Source: Nannocystis sp.
Lineage (GTDB): Bacteria > Myxococcota_A > Polyangia > Nannocystales > Nannocystaceae
DNA: 64,000 nt
Direction: 5' to 3'
NCBI RefSeq assembly: GCF_016714285.1
Contig: NZ_JADJNN010000021.1
Coordinates: forward strand, 1 to 64,000
This document shows positions 8,523 through 16,079 of the stretch, piece after piece. Position 1 is the stretch's first letter, and each line of letters begins with the position of its first letter. The notes beneath the pieces were generated by a model that had not been told where the DNA came from, made no database searches, and saw nothing but the letters and a program-made list of their open reading frames with translations. The position numbers and the translations under genes were made by a program.

Positions 8523-8625
8523 GGCGCTCCTATAGCAAGACGAAGCCCCGAATTCGGCCTCGTACGGCGGGTTCTGGGAGCCTTCGCAGGTCAGCCACAT
8601 CGCCAGAGCCCTGTGCCTCGATCAC

Positions 8626-8754
8626 TCACTTGAAGATGTCGAAATTGCCGAGGACGACCCACAAAAGAATGAACAGCAGGATGGTGCCAATGACGCCACC
8701 GCCGAGCTTCCAAGCCCCAGCACCCGCAACTGCACCGCGTAGAAGTTTGCTCAT
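8626..8754 (-). CDS. 42-aa single-pass membrane peptide
   Basis: The frame from ATG 8754 gives 42 residues: a short basic, Gly/Ala-rich N-terminus (MSKLLRGAVAGAGAWKLGGG), one strongly hydrophobic segment (GTILLFILLWVVLG) and a short end NFDIFK. An upstream in-frame ATG at 8925 would add 57 residues of no recognisable character, so I reject it. Short proteins with this basic-Gly-Gly-hydrophobic plan occur in various bacteria without known function. It is first in the minus-strand run that continues into the three repeated peptides and the C1 peptidase. Confidence 0.6.
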   Translation of the reverse strand: MSKLLRGAVAGAGAWKLGGGVIGTILLFILLWVVLGNFDIFK

Positions 8755-9004
8755 CGTGGGACCAGGTTGCCCGCTCGTTGCGTACGCGCCAGTGCGCGAG
8801 CTGCGTCCCCCGGTGTGTCGCGGGAGCCCGATCTGCCGCTGAACCCGCGTGAGGGCTCCGGACGGCCAGCAGGCGGCGATTCGTCGCTGGTGTCGGCCGT
8901 GCAGCGTAGGCACCGCTCGGGTCATGAAGTCGATGCGCTCGTTGCGTGCGCGGGCCGCGGCTGGCTTGTTGGTGTCGCTCGGCTCGTGCGGTGAGCCGCG
9001 GTGG

Positions 9005-9622
9005 CTATGACGCTCTGCGGGCGAATGAGGCGAAGGGGTAGATCTTGGCCAGGAAGTAGCGACTCCCGAAGCCGAGCATCAACCCCTCCGACGACCCCTC
9101 TTTCACCGCGATCGTGTTCGCCGGGTGCCACATCTCACCGGCCAGGAAGTGCAGCGCGATGCAGGTGTCGCCGGCCTCGAGATGGACCTGGATGGTGTGG
9201 TGGCGGCCGCCATGTCGCGCGGACAGCCGCACCGTGCTCTCATGCAGGTCGATCTCGTGGGTCTCGTCGCCGAGCGTGACCTCGAGGTGGGTGTCGTCGA
9301 TCCATCGTAGCGACCCGCGGGCGACCCACCACGACAGCCGCCTGAGCGCGGCGAATGCCACCGCGAGCGAGCCCACGACCCCCCACGCGAACATCGGGAT
9401 CATCGCGTGCTCCATTTCCCGCGGCTTCACGTCGGCCGTGAACGGCAGCAATACCACGCCGCACAGGACCAGCATGATCACGAGCACCCCGATCGTGCGG
9501 AGCGAGTCCTGCGGATCGATCAAGGGGATCCGGTCGCGCGTTCGCTCGAGCCACAGCCACACGCCGCCCCCCAGAGTCAGGGCGGCCCCCACGATGTGCA
9601 CAGTGGCCGCGAGCGAGTGCAA
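9005..9622 (-). CDS. Membrane protein, unknown function
   Basis: 205 residues. Three hydrophobic segments are visible: about residues 3-24 (TVHIVGAALTLGGGVWLWL), 42-64 (IGVLVIMLVLCGVVLLPFTA) and 76-94 (MFAWGVVGSLAVAFAAL). A soluble C-terminal part of about 110 residues follows, with alternating strands (LEVTLGDETHEIDLHEST, HTIQVHLEAGDTCIALHF), probably a small beta-rich domain. No family recognised. The gene is isolated, with decayed sequence on its upstream side. Confidence 0.6.
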   Translation of the reverse strand: MHSLAATVHIVGAALTLGGGVWLWLERTRDRIPLIDPQDSLRTIGVLVIMLVLCGVVLLPFTADVKPREMEHAMIPMFAWGVVGSLAVAFAALRRLSWWVARGSLRWIDDTHLEVTLGDETHEIDLHESTVRLSARHGGRHHTIQVHLEAGDTCIALHFLAGEMWHPANTIAVKEGSSEGLMLGFGSRYFLAKIYPFASFARRAS

Positions 9623-9739
9623 GGCAGTAATGTCTCACATCCCTGGGCCGCCGTCGCACGGCGGGCTGCTTGACCGCGGCCGTCGCCGAGCATGGGCTGG
9701 CGGCCGGGTAGCGATCGAAAACCGCGGATTTTCGCCGCA

Positions 9740-10192
9740 TCCCAGGACCTCGAGCGCCACGACCTCTTCCGAGAAGGCGCCGTGGGCCAGTCCGGTCCCG
9801 TGGGAGGCCGTGGAGATCGCGCCCGCCGCCGTGATCTCGGCGATGCTCGGCTCGGTGGCCAGCGCCAGCCCGCGCCCGGCGACCGCCTCGTCGAGGTCGG
9901 CGAGCAGGATGCCCGCCTCGACCGTGATGCGTTGGTTGGCCTCGTCGAGCGCGAGCACCTTGGTGAGCGAGCGCGTGTCGATGAGGATCTGATCGGTGCA
10001 CCCGAGCGCGCTCCACGAGTGGCCCGCCCCGACGACGCGCACGCCGGCTGCGCGCCGCACCGCGGACTGCAGCTCCTCTCGAGTCTCGGGCCGAACGATC
10101 TCCCGCGGCGCGCAATGGAGGTTCCCCGCCCAGTTGGACCACTCGCCACACGTCGACGATATCAAGCGTTCACCTGCGACATATCTCTCCAC
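9740..10192 (-). pseudogene. Relic of an FAD-dependent L-gulonolactone oxidase-type enzyme
   Basis: About 150 residues match the N-terminal FAD-binding (PCMH) half of the gulonolactone/arabinonolactone-oxidase family: NWAGNLHCAPREIV, VRVVGAGHSWSALG (the HSxS FAD segment), LIDTRSLTKVLALD, VEAGILLADLDEAVAGRG and GAISTASHGTGL. Full members are about 430 residues. Here homology stops near 9743 and the frame runs on into unrelated residues to a stop at 9635, so the substrate-binding half is gone. The only plausible start is GTG at 10192. The reading frame of the remaining half is intact, so truncation may be fairly recent. Confidence 0.75.
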
Positions 10193-10557
10193 GAATCCAG
10201 GCCGCTCCGGTGCGGGGCGCCGACTATACAGAAGACACACGGCGCGGGCGATGGCGGAATCCTCGTGGCGGCCTCGTCGTCGGGGTGCGCTGGCGCGCGG
10301 CCGGCCCCTGTTGCCGCACGAGCCCCGTTCCTCGACTATCGCAGGATGGCCGATGTGCCGCGACATCCTCGGGAAGAGCCGGTGTTGCCGCTGCTGCCGC
10401 TCGTCGGCGTGCCACCGGCCAGGCGCGGCGACCATCCACCCGCGGAGCGTACACCCGTCGATGCTCCGGTCGACGTGACCTCGGTTGAGCCCCACCGGTC
10501 CGCCGACGCCTTCGCGGTGCCGGGCACGCACGACCAGTTCGGCCATGCTCGGCGCCG
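10193..10557. other. Intergenic/decayed stretch, no gene seen
   Basis: About 365 bp between the flavoenzyme relic and the kinase fragment. Open frames on both strands show no recognisable motif or sensible start, and composition is patchy. Best read as decayed DNA. Confidence 0.55.
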
Positions 10558-10757
10558 ACGGCCGGGGGTCCGGGTCCTCGACTTCGGGCTGTCGCGCGGC
10601 CGCGGCGTCTCGTCCGCGCCGGTCCTCGACGTGTCGCGCGAGAACCTGGCCGACCTCCGCGTCACCGCGGCGGGCACGCCGGCGTACATGTCCCCGGAGC
10701 AGTTCCGCGGTGGTGAGGCCGACGCGGGCAGCGATCAGTTCAGCTTCTGCGTCGCGG
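10558..10757 (+). pseudogene. Ser/Thr protein kinase fragment
   Basis: About 65 residues on the plus strand carry kinase subdomains VII-IX: VRVLDFGLSRG (DFG magnesium motif), VTAAGTPAYMSPEQFRGG (activation-segment end and P+1 loop with APE-like SPE) and a DAGSDQFSFCVA helix. The ATP-binding lobe, the HRD loop and the C-lobe end are absent on either side in any frame, so this is an orphan piece and cannot be an active kinase. It lies in the same decayed patch as the flavoenzyme relic. Confidence 0.7.
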
Positions 10758-10851
10758 CGAGGGGCCCGGAGATCGAGGAGGGCAGTATTCGCTTCAGTTG
10801 GGGGATTACCGACCGAAGACAGCCAGACCAACGCCGAGTCGACGCTCAGGA

Positions 10852-11586
10852 CTACGCCTGCCCGCTCGCGATCAGCGCCATCATCTCCGGGTAGTGATAC
10901 GTCGCGCTCGCCGCGGGGTGATGCTTCGCCGTAGCGATCATCGCCTTGGCGATCTGTTCCACGCGGATCGACCTGTACTTCGCCGGCGTGACGAACGAGA
11001 ACAACGGCAGCGTCTTCTCGAGCAGCCACGGCGTGTGCTGAGAGCCGATGATCATCGCGGGACGGAACACGCTCACGATCGCCGGGCCGTTCGCGCGAAC
11101 GGCCGCTTCGGCCTCGCCCTTCACGCGGTTGTACCGCGACATGCCTGCGCCACCACTGCCGCTGGCCTTCGCAGTCGGGTTCGCACCCGCGGCGCTCATG
11201 AACGCGAGATGCGGTACCTTGCCTGAATCTCGCAGCGCCCGCGCGAACGCTTCGTTCAGCGCGACGTCGACCGCGCGATGCTCCTCGAGCGTGAGCTTCG
11301 CCGTGCCGGCGCCGACGCCGAGCACGCTGAATCCTTCCAGATCGCCGTCGAGGTCGCTCACTGCATCGATCGTCGCCGCGGCGAGGGGCGCGGGCTTCAT
11401 CTCGGGGACGAGCTTCTCCACCAGTCTGCGGCCGACGCTGCGAGCCATGGCGACGGCCTCGGGTAGCGATCGTCGGGATAGCGTGATGACGGCGTCGAAG
11501 CCATCGTCGGAAAACAACTCGCGGAGCAGTGCGGCTCCGACCGAACCGGAGCCTCCGAGGACGATCGCTGTGCGCTTGTGGGTCAT
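10852..11586 (-). CDS. Atypical SDR / TIP30-like NAD(P)-binding oxidoreductase
   Basis: 244 residues. A Rossmann nucleotide-binding start IVLGGSGSVGAALLREL (GxxGxxG) is followed by an Arg at the end of the second strand (ITLSRRS), suggesting NADP preference. Later motifs are HLAFMSAAGAN (active-site Ser region) and YNRVKGEAE (YxxxK), then VFRPAMIIG, the usual pattern of atypical short-chain dehydrogenases such as HTATIP2/TIP30-like proteins. Substrate unknown. The gene stands alone between the decayed patch and an outer-membrane protein gene about 100 bp upstream, in the same direction. Confidence 0.72.
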   Translation of the reverse strand: MTHKRTAIVLGGSGSVGAALLRELFSDDGFDAVITLSRRSLPEAVAMARSVGRRLVEKLVPEMKPAPLAAATIDAVSDLDGDLEGFSVLGVGAGTAKLTLEEHRAVDVALNEAFARALRDSGKVPHLAFMSAAGANPTAKASGSGGAGMSRYNRVKGEAEAAVRANGPAIVSVFRPAMIIGSQHTPWLLEKTLPLFSFVTPAKYRSIRVEQIAKAMIATAKHHPAASATYHYPEMMALIASGQA

Positions 11587-11682
11587 CGCGGCGCGATGAT
11601 ACGCCAGTCCTGCGGCAGAACGCCTCGGCGGTGTGGTCCCTGGCTGGCAACGGCGACCTGGCCTCGCCTCGAGTGCGTCCCG

Positions 11683-12609
11683 TCACTTCTGGACCGGAGG
11701 GACGCTGTCCGGGCAGCCGTCGAGGTCGTCGATCTGATTGATGGTCTCCGGCTGGACCGGGCACATGTCGACGAGGTCGAGGAGCCCGTCGTCGTCGCCG
11801 TCGGTCAATGGACAGCCGCCGTTCGTGGGCGGGCCCGGCTGCTTCGGGCACAGATCCTCGTCGGCCTGGAGCACCCCGACCTGCTTAGGATCGCGGAGCC
11901 CGTCCCCGTCACTGTCGATGACCACCAGCGCGGGCGCAACGAGCCTCGCCTTCGCCTTCCCCAGCCGGACCGACAGCCCGAACAGGGCCTCCACGTTGTT
12001 GGTTCGCGCCTTGCCGATCCCGAACGCTGTGGTGACATTATCGACGACGTCGAGGCGCAGCGCGACGCGGTGGTTGACGCGAAACTTGACGCCTCCGCCG
12101 AGGTTGAGCGACGTATCGACATCCTTGCCGAGGACAGGCGACGAGATCCCGACCAGGCCGAGGCCGGCCCGCATGAACGGCGAGATCCGGTAGGGCAGCT
12201 GGGCCTGGACCATGGGTCGGAGCGTGTACAGCGTCGCCCGCTGGCCGTCGGCGGCCGTTGTCGGGATAACCCCGCCCTCGAGCTCGATCCCGACGAAGCT
12301 CAGCGGGTAGTAGCCGACGCGGAGCCCGATGTCCGCACCCGCCCGCGCGAGGGGCTGATGCCCGTACCCCGCGACGGCGAGGTTCGGCTGGTAGAACTCA
12401 TGCCGCGCCGACGGGCTCCACACGCCGCTGTACAGCCCGAGCTCCCAGGTGTTGCGGACTGGCCGGAAACGCTGGATCCACGGGAGCTGCCCCGCGCGGG
12501 CCGTGACATTCGCGGTCGCCGCCGCGACGGCCCTGTCCGCGACGCGAGCGGGGTCCGGCGGGGCCGCCTGCGCCGCCGTCAAGAACAGCAATGTCCCGCA
12601 TGACCACAT
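11683..12609 (-). CDS. Outer-membrane beta-barrel protein with thrombospondin type 3 repeats
   Basis: 308 residues. A signal-like start (TLLFLTAAQAAPPDP) is followed by about 190 residues of alternating amphipathic strands ending in aromatic residues (TWELGLYSGVWSP, GLRVGYYPLSFVGIELEGG, KFRVNHRVALRLDVVDNV), as in an eight-stranded OmpA-like barrel. Residues about 235-300 are Asp-rich TSP3-type calcium-binding repeats (DSDGDGLRDP, DGDDDGLLDLVDMCP, DDLDGCPD). In related myxobacterial proteins a peptidoglycan-binding OmpA domain normally follows; here the protein stops eight residues after the last repeat, so the anchor domain is missing. Confidence 0.72.
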   Translation of the reverse strand: MWSCGTLLFLTAAQAAPPDPARVADRAVAAATANVTARAGQLPWIQRFRPVRNTWELGLYSGVWSPSARHEFYQPNLAVAGYGHQPLARAGADIGLRVGYYPLSFVGIELEGGVIPTTAADGQRATLYTLRPMVQAQLPYRISPFMRAGLGLVGISSPVLGKDVDTSLNLGGGVKFRVNHRVALRLDVVDNVTTAFGIGKARTNNVEALFGLSVRLGKAKARLVAPALVVIDSDGDGLRDPKQVGVLQADEDLCPKQPGPPTNGGCPLTDGDDDGLLDLVDMCPVQPETINQIDDLDGCPDSVPPVQK

Positions 12610-12884
12610 TCACACATCCCCGCTGCAACGACCGGATGGCACATCGTTCCGAACGACGGTCCCCATTTAGCCAGGTCTCGAAGAACGCGTCAATCGCAGT
12701 AATCGCGCCTCGGCAGCCGCGGTCCTCGACGTGCGCGTACACCCGGCGATCAGCAGACCGACACACAGGGTGGGCAGGAAGCGAAGCACCACGGCATCCT
12801 ACGTCTGCGACGCCGCGGCGATCCAGTCGTCTCAGCCGCTTGAGCTGGCTCGCAATGCGCGCGCGGCTGCGATAGATTGGCGCG

Positions 12885-13661
12885 ATGCGCCTCTTTGTTG
12901 GCCTCGCGTTCGCCAGTCTGCTCTGCGCCTGCCCTTCGGGGGGGAGCACCACGGATGCGTCCTCGGGCGGCGACACCGATGCGGCCACGAGCACGCCGGC
13001 GACCGGCACGGCGAGCAGCGGTGACGTACCGACCACCGGTGGCATGGTGGTCGAGTGTGTCGGTGGTGGGCTCGGGCCGGCGTTCGCCTGGGCCACGCCG
13101 CCGGAGCCCGGCGTCGCCAGCTGTCAGCGCATCAGCGACGCCTCGCTGGCGCTCGACTGCGCCGGCGACTTCACCGGCATCTTCACGCTGACGCTCGTGA
13201 ACACGGGCGTGGTCGGGCTGGTGGTCGGCGAGGCGGTCGAGGTCGATTATCGGGTCACGACCGACGCGGACGCCGAGGTCACCGGAGAGTGGCTGCGCGT
13301 GCGCGGGCAGGGCCAGTGGTACATCGTCGCCGGGCAGGGGCCGACGCTCGCGCCTCCGGACGCGCCGGCCGACTGGTTCCACGCGAACGTCGAGGTCGCG
13401 CTGGTCGCGGGTGACTGTGCGCCGCTGGCGTGCAGCGACGGCTCGGGCGACCAGTTCACGCCGCGGGCCATCTCCTTCGGTCAGGGCGACATGGTCAATA
13501 TCCTCGCAGCGGGCAAGGACGGCGGCGTGCCTGGAGAGTTCGGCGGCGAGAGCTACCACGCGGCCGTGTCCGAGGCGCGCAGCGGCGCGTGCGACGGCGG
13601 CGCGGCCGGCGAGGCGATCGACGTGCTGGCGTTCAGCGTCGTCAGCTCGGGTTTTCTTTAG
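12885..13661 (+). CDS. Lipoprotein with Ser/Thr linker, unknown function
   Basis: 258 residues. The signal peptide has a lipobox LCAC and a short Ser/Thr/Gly/Asp linker to about residue 50. The C-terminal 200 residues contain five or more Cys (ECVGGG, CQRI, LDCAG, GDCAPLACSDG, GACDGG) and beta-rich segments (FTLTLVNTGVVGLVVG, VEVDYRVTTDADAEV), compatible with a disulfide-stabilised extracellular sandwich. I do not recognise a family. The final codons form one arm of an inverted repeat at 13646-13667, facing the convergent VTT protein gene. Confidence 0.65.
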   Translation: MRLFVGLAFASLLCACPSGGSTTDASSGGDTDAATSTPATGTASSGDVPTTGGMVVECVGGGLGPAFAWATPPEPGVASCQRISDASLALDCAGDFTGIFTLTLVNTGVVGLVVGEAVEVDYRVTTDADAEVTGEWLRVRGQGQWYIVAGQGPTLAPPDAPADWFHANVEVALVAGDCAPLACSDGSGDQFTPRAISFGQGDMVNILAAGKDGGVPGEFGGESYHAAVSEARSGACDGGAAGEAIDVLAFSVVSSGFL

Positions 13662-13667
13662 CCCGAG
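13646..13667. terminator. Inverted repeat between convergent genes (weak terminator candidate)
   Basis: CTCGGG at 13646-13651 pairs with CCCGAG at 13662-13667 around a loop rich in T on the plus strand. The stop codon of the lipoprotein gene (13659-13661) is inside the loop. There is no T-run after the stem, so it is a weak intrinsic terminator at best. Confidence 0.35.
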
Positions 13668-13686
13668 TGCTCACATACCGCGCTGC

Positions 13687-14373
13687 TTACTTGAGGAACT
13701 TGATGAGCAGGAAGCCGCCGATGAGCAGCAGGGTGCCGACGATCGTGGCGAGGTTGAAGTACTCGTCGATCCACTTGCGGGCGCGCGGTCCGGCGAGGCG
13801 GATGACGAGGGCGACCAGGAAGAAGCGGCCGCCGCGGCCGAAGATGCTGGCGAGGGTGAAGCCGACGAGGTTCAGCTTGGCGACCCCGGCGGCGACGGTG
13901 AAGACCTTGTAGGGGATCGGCGTGAAGGCGGCGATGAACACGGCGAGCACGCCGTATTTGTTGTACTCGTTGGTGACGAGCTCGAAGTTCTCCTGCGAGA
14001 ATACGCGGTTGATCAGGTATGGCTCGAACACCGCCCACAGCGCGTAGCCGATGAAGTAGCCGAACAGGCCGCCGAGCACCGAGAAGAGGGTGCACCAGGC
14101 GGCGAAGCGGTATGCGCGGGTCGGGGCGGCCAGGGCGAGGGCGATGAGCAGGACGTCCGGGGGGATCGGGAAGAAGCTCGACTCGGTGAAGGCGAACACG
14201 CACAGGGCGGGCACGCCGTACTTGCTTTCGGCCCAGGACAGCACCCACTCGTAGATACGGCGGATCGGGTTGCGCGAGCGCGGCGCGGGGGCAACAGGCG
14301 GTGGCGCCAGCGTCGGGTCAGGCGCGGCGCCGGGGGGTGCTTCGGTCGCGTTCACGGGGCGGGACGCTAGCAC
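13687..14373 (-). CDS. VTT/DedA (SNARE-associated) family membrane protein
   Basis: 228 residues. After a Pro/Ala-rich N-terminus of about 35 residues come hydrophobic segments and the family's re-entrant motifs: VFAFTESSFFPIPPDVLLI (E-SS-FPIPPD) and FIAAFTPIPYKVFTVAAGVA, followed by the conserved FGRGGRFFLVAL. This is the YqaA-like branch of the VTT superfamily, whose better known members act as lipid scramblases or carriers; the substrate here is unknown. It is last of the minus-strand set headed by the NuoEF fusion and lies 9 bp after mobA, so it is probably co-transcribed. Confidence 0.82.
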   Translation of the reverse strand: MLASRPVNATEAPPGAAPDPTLAPPPVAPAPRSRNPIRRIYEWVLSWAESKYGVPALCVFAFTESSFFPIPPDVLLIALALAAPTRAYRFAAWCTLFSVLGGLFGYFIGYALWAVFEPYLINRVFSQENFELVTNEYNKYGVLAVFIAAFTPIPYKVFTVAAGVAKLNLVGFTLASIFGRGGRFFLVALVIRLAGPRARKWIDEYFNLATIVGTLLLIGGFLLIKFLK

Positions 14374-14382
14374 GCGAGGCGC

Positions 14383-15051
14383 TCACCCGGAAGCCGCGCG
14401 GTCCTCCGCAAGCGCCGCGGCGTACTCGTCCGGCGTGTTGCAGGTGCGCAGGACTCGGGGCTCGGGCAGGCTGGTGGCGTCGAGCCAGCGGGCGCCGAGG
14501 CGGTCGAACATGAAGAGCGGGCGCCGGCCGCCGCGGGCCAGCACCTCACGTGCGGCGGCGTGGGCCGGGGCGACGCGGACGGCGCTGGCGAGCGGGTGAG
14601 GGAAGTGGCGGTCGGTGGCCTCGCCGGAGGCGGGCGCCTCGACCGGGAGGATGCCGCCGAGGCCGGGTTCGGCGACCAGGGTGGCGAACAGCAGGCGCAG
14701 GTGATCGGCGGTGAGGAAGAGGTTGTCGCAGGCGCCGAGGAAGGCGATGTCGGTGCGGTGGGCCGCGAGCACGCCGAGGCCGGTAAACAGGCCGACCAGC
14801 GGTCCGCCCTGCTCGTACTCGCTGGGGTCGTCGACGCGGACGGCGCTCGGGTGCAGCGGCGGCAGCTCCTGGCCGGCCGCGCCGACCACGACGATCGGGT
14901 GGTTGCACACCGACGCGACCAGCTCGACCAGGTGCGTGAGCAGGGGTCGTCCGCGCCACGGCAGCCACGGCTTGGGCTGGCCCATCCGCGACGAGCGGCC
15001 GCCGGCGAGGATGACGGCGCCGAAGCTTGTTGCTGGGGCCTTGGCGGACAC
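14383..15051 (-). CDS. mobA: MobA-like molybdenum cofactor guanylyltransferase
   Basis: 222 residues. The nucleotide-binding signature LAGGRSSRMGQPKPWLPW (LAGG-x-SxRMG-x-K) is near residue 15, followed by GGPLVGLFTGL and the metal-site segment FLGACDNLF (usual D-x-P is D-N-L here). MobA-type enzymes transfer GMP from GTP to molybdopterin; related NTP transferases make the CMP form or load other cofactors, so nucleotide specificity is not certain. Context supports cofactor work: two moeA genes and a NuoE-NuoF fusion lie upstream on the same strand. Confidence 0.78.
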   Translation of the reverse strand: MSAKAPATSFGAVILAGGRSSRMGQPKPWLPWRGRPLLTHLVELVASVCNHPIVVVGAAGQELPPLHPSAVRVDDPSEYEQGGPLVGLFTGLGVLAAHRTDIAFLGACDNLFLTADHLRLLFATLVAEPGLGGILPVEAPASGEATDRHFPHPLASAVRVAPAHAAAREVLARGGRRPLFMFDRLGARWLDATSLPEPRVLRTCNTPDEYAAALAEDRAASG

Positions 15052-15096
15052 GTTGTGCGAGCGAGGATCGCAGCGCGCGGGCCAGCGGGCAAGGGG

Positions 15097-15230
15097 GCGT
15101 CAGCGCCAGGGGCCGGTGCGAGGGTCCATGCGGGCGTGCAGCGGCGAGGCCGGGATGTTGCGGGCGTCAGCGCCAGGCGCCGGTGCGAGGGTCCATGCGG
15201 GCGTGCAGCAGCGAGGCTGGGACGCTGCGG
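15097..15230. repeat. 67-bp tandem duplication at the 3' end of the hypothetical gene
   Basis: 15097-15163 and 15164-15230 match at 62 of 67 bases by eye. The second copy holds the last codons and stop of the gene at 15167-16060; the first lies just past that stop and carries the same peptide end (SPLHARMDPRTGPWR) with its own stop. The layout is the same as at 2300-2407, where a 43-bp segment is duplicated past the stop. Confidence 0.88.
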
Positions 15231-16060
15231 TCGTCGGGGTCGTTGACCAGCCACAGCGTGAGCCGGTCGCCGTGTTGCTCGGCGTGTACGCCCTCGAGCT
15301 TGTGCGGGCCGGGGAGTTCGACCTGCCACTGGAGGCGGCGCTGGGGGTCGAGGCGGCCGATCGCGGCGCCGGTGACGACGCCGTCGTGGTAGGTGTCGGG
15401 GCTGGCCTCGGCGGCGGCGATGTAGAGGAGTGAGCCGTCGGGCAGGGGTGAGGCGTCGGTGAAGCCGAGCGCCGCGCCGCCGCGATCGCCGAGCTCGAAG
15501 CGATGGATCGCGTGGACGAGCGCGCCGGTCCACGGGCGCCCCGCGGTGGTCGCCGCGACGGCGCCGGCGAGGTCGAGCTCGACGATCGCGTTGTGGTTGC
15601 CGGGGCCGTTGCCGCGCTGCAGAAGCAGCAGCAGCTCATCGATGATCGCGGCGCCCTCGAGGTTGAGCGCGGGGAAGTGGCGCGCGAGCTCGGCGTGCAG
15701 CGGGCCGAGATCGAGGACCTCGACTGTCGCCGAGGACATGTCGCTGAGGACATGTCGCACGAGGCAGGCGCGGTGGCGGGTGGCGGCCGAGCCAGAGCCG
15801 AGCGCGAGCAGGCCGTCGCCGGGCCAGCGGCACAGCGCCTCGAAGTCGGGCTTGTGCGCCTTGCGGGCGGCGTGCGCCTCGGGGAGCTCGCCGGGCAGCA
15901 GGGTGAGCCTGGCGTCGGGGCCGTGGTCGGGGCAGGCCAGGAGGGTGAGCTCGTCGTCGGCGACGATGTATGAGACGGCGCCGAGGCGCACGAGGCCGCT
16001 GGCGGCGGAGACGGGGAGGGAGCGCAGCAGGGTCGGGCCCACGCGGCGAGGATACGCCAT
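15167..16060 (-). CDS. Hypothetical protein, probable beta-propeller
   Basis: 297 residues with no signal peptide. The sequence is a succession of strand-like blocks with G/D turns (GAVSYIVADDELTLLAC, GDGLLALGSGS, PDGSLLYIAAAEASPD, GDRLTLWLVNDPDD), consistent with a small propeller. HNAIVELDLAG and HAIHRFELGD resemble blades of phytase-like/DUF6929-type proteins, but this is a weak impression. It lies 20 bp downstream of the moeA-PBP gene in the same direction. Two degenerate copies of the 14-bp palindrome lie inside it (15725-15752, read as HVLSDMSS). Its 3' end is duplicated downstream. Confidence 0.5.
   Translation of the reverse strand: MAYPRRVGPTLLRSLPVSAASGLVRLGAVSYIVADDELTLLACPDHGPDARLTLLPGELPEAHAARKAHKPDFEALCRWPGDGLLALGSGSAATRHRACLVRHVLSDMSSATVEVLDLGPLHAELARHFPALNLEGAAIIDELLLLLQRGNGPGNHNAIVELDLAGAVAATTAGRPWTGALVHAIHRFELGDRGGAALGFTDASPLPDGSLLYIAAAEASPDTYHDGVVTGAAIGRLDPQRRLQWQVELPGPHKLEGVHAEQHGDRLTLWLVNDPDDRSVPASLLHARMDPRTGAWR
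15725..15752. repeat. Two degenerate TGTCC-N4-GGACA elements
   Basis: TGTCGCCGAGGACA (15725-15738) and TGTCGCTGAGGACA (15739-15752) abut with a 14-bp period. Both diverge from the consensus at the fifth base. They are inside the hypothetical gene. Confidence 0.6.
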
Positions 16061-16079
16061 GCGCCCTTGGGAGGAGATG

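Larger units (their letters stand above)
7776..8531. repeat. Three tandem copies of a 285-288-bp unit
   Basis: Units start at about 7776, 8061 and 8349 (periods 285 and 288 bp). Each holds one small gene plus its upstream spacer. Counting by eye between copies A and B: the 59-codon region differs at 1 of about 174 bases, the spacer at 3 of 45, and the C-terminal tail at about 9 of 66 plus a 3-bp indel. Copy C keeps the first part but has an unrelated, shorter tail. Confidence 0.92.

Noticed and set aside
7776..8531. CRISPR array
   Set aside because: Units are 285-288 bp with open frames and ribosome-binding sites; no short repeat-spacer pattern and no cas genes.
8626..8925. Longer 99-residue form of the membrane micropeptide
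   Set aside because: The first 57 residues are Arg/Thr-rich with no character; the ATG at 8754 gives the compact peptide.
9692..10894. A 400-codon plus-strand open frame
   Set aside because: Only about 65 residues (10558-10757) have kinase similarity; the rest has no features, so I report only the fragment.
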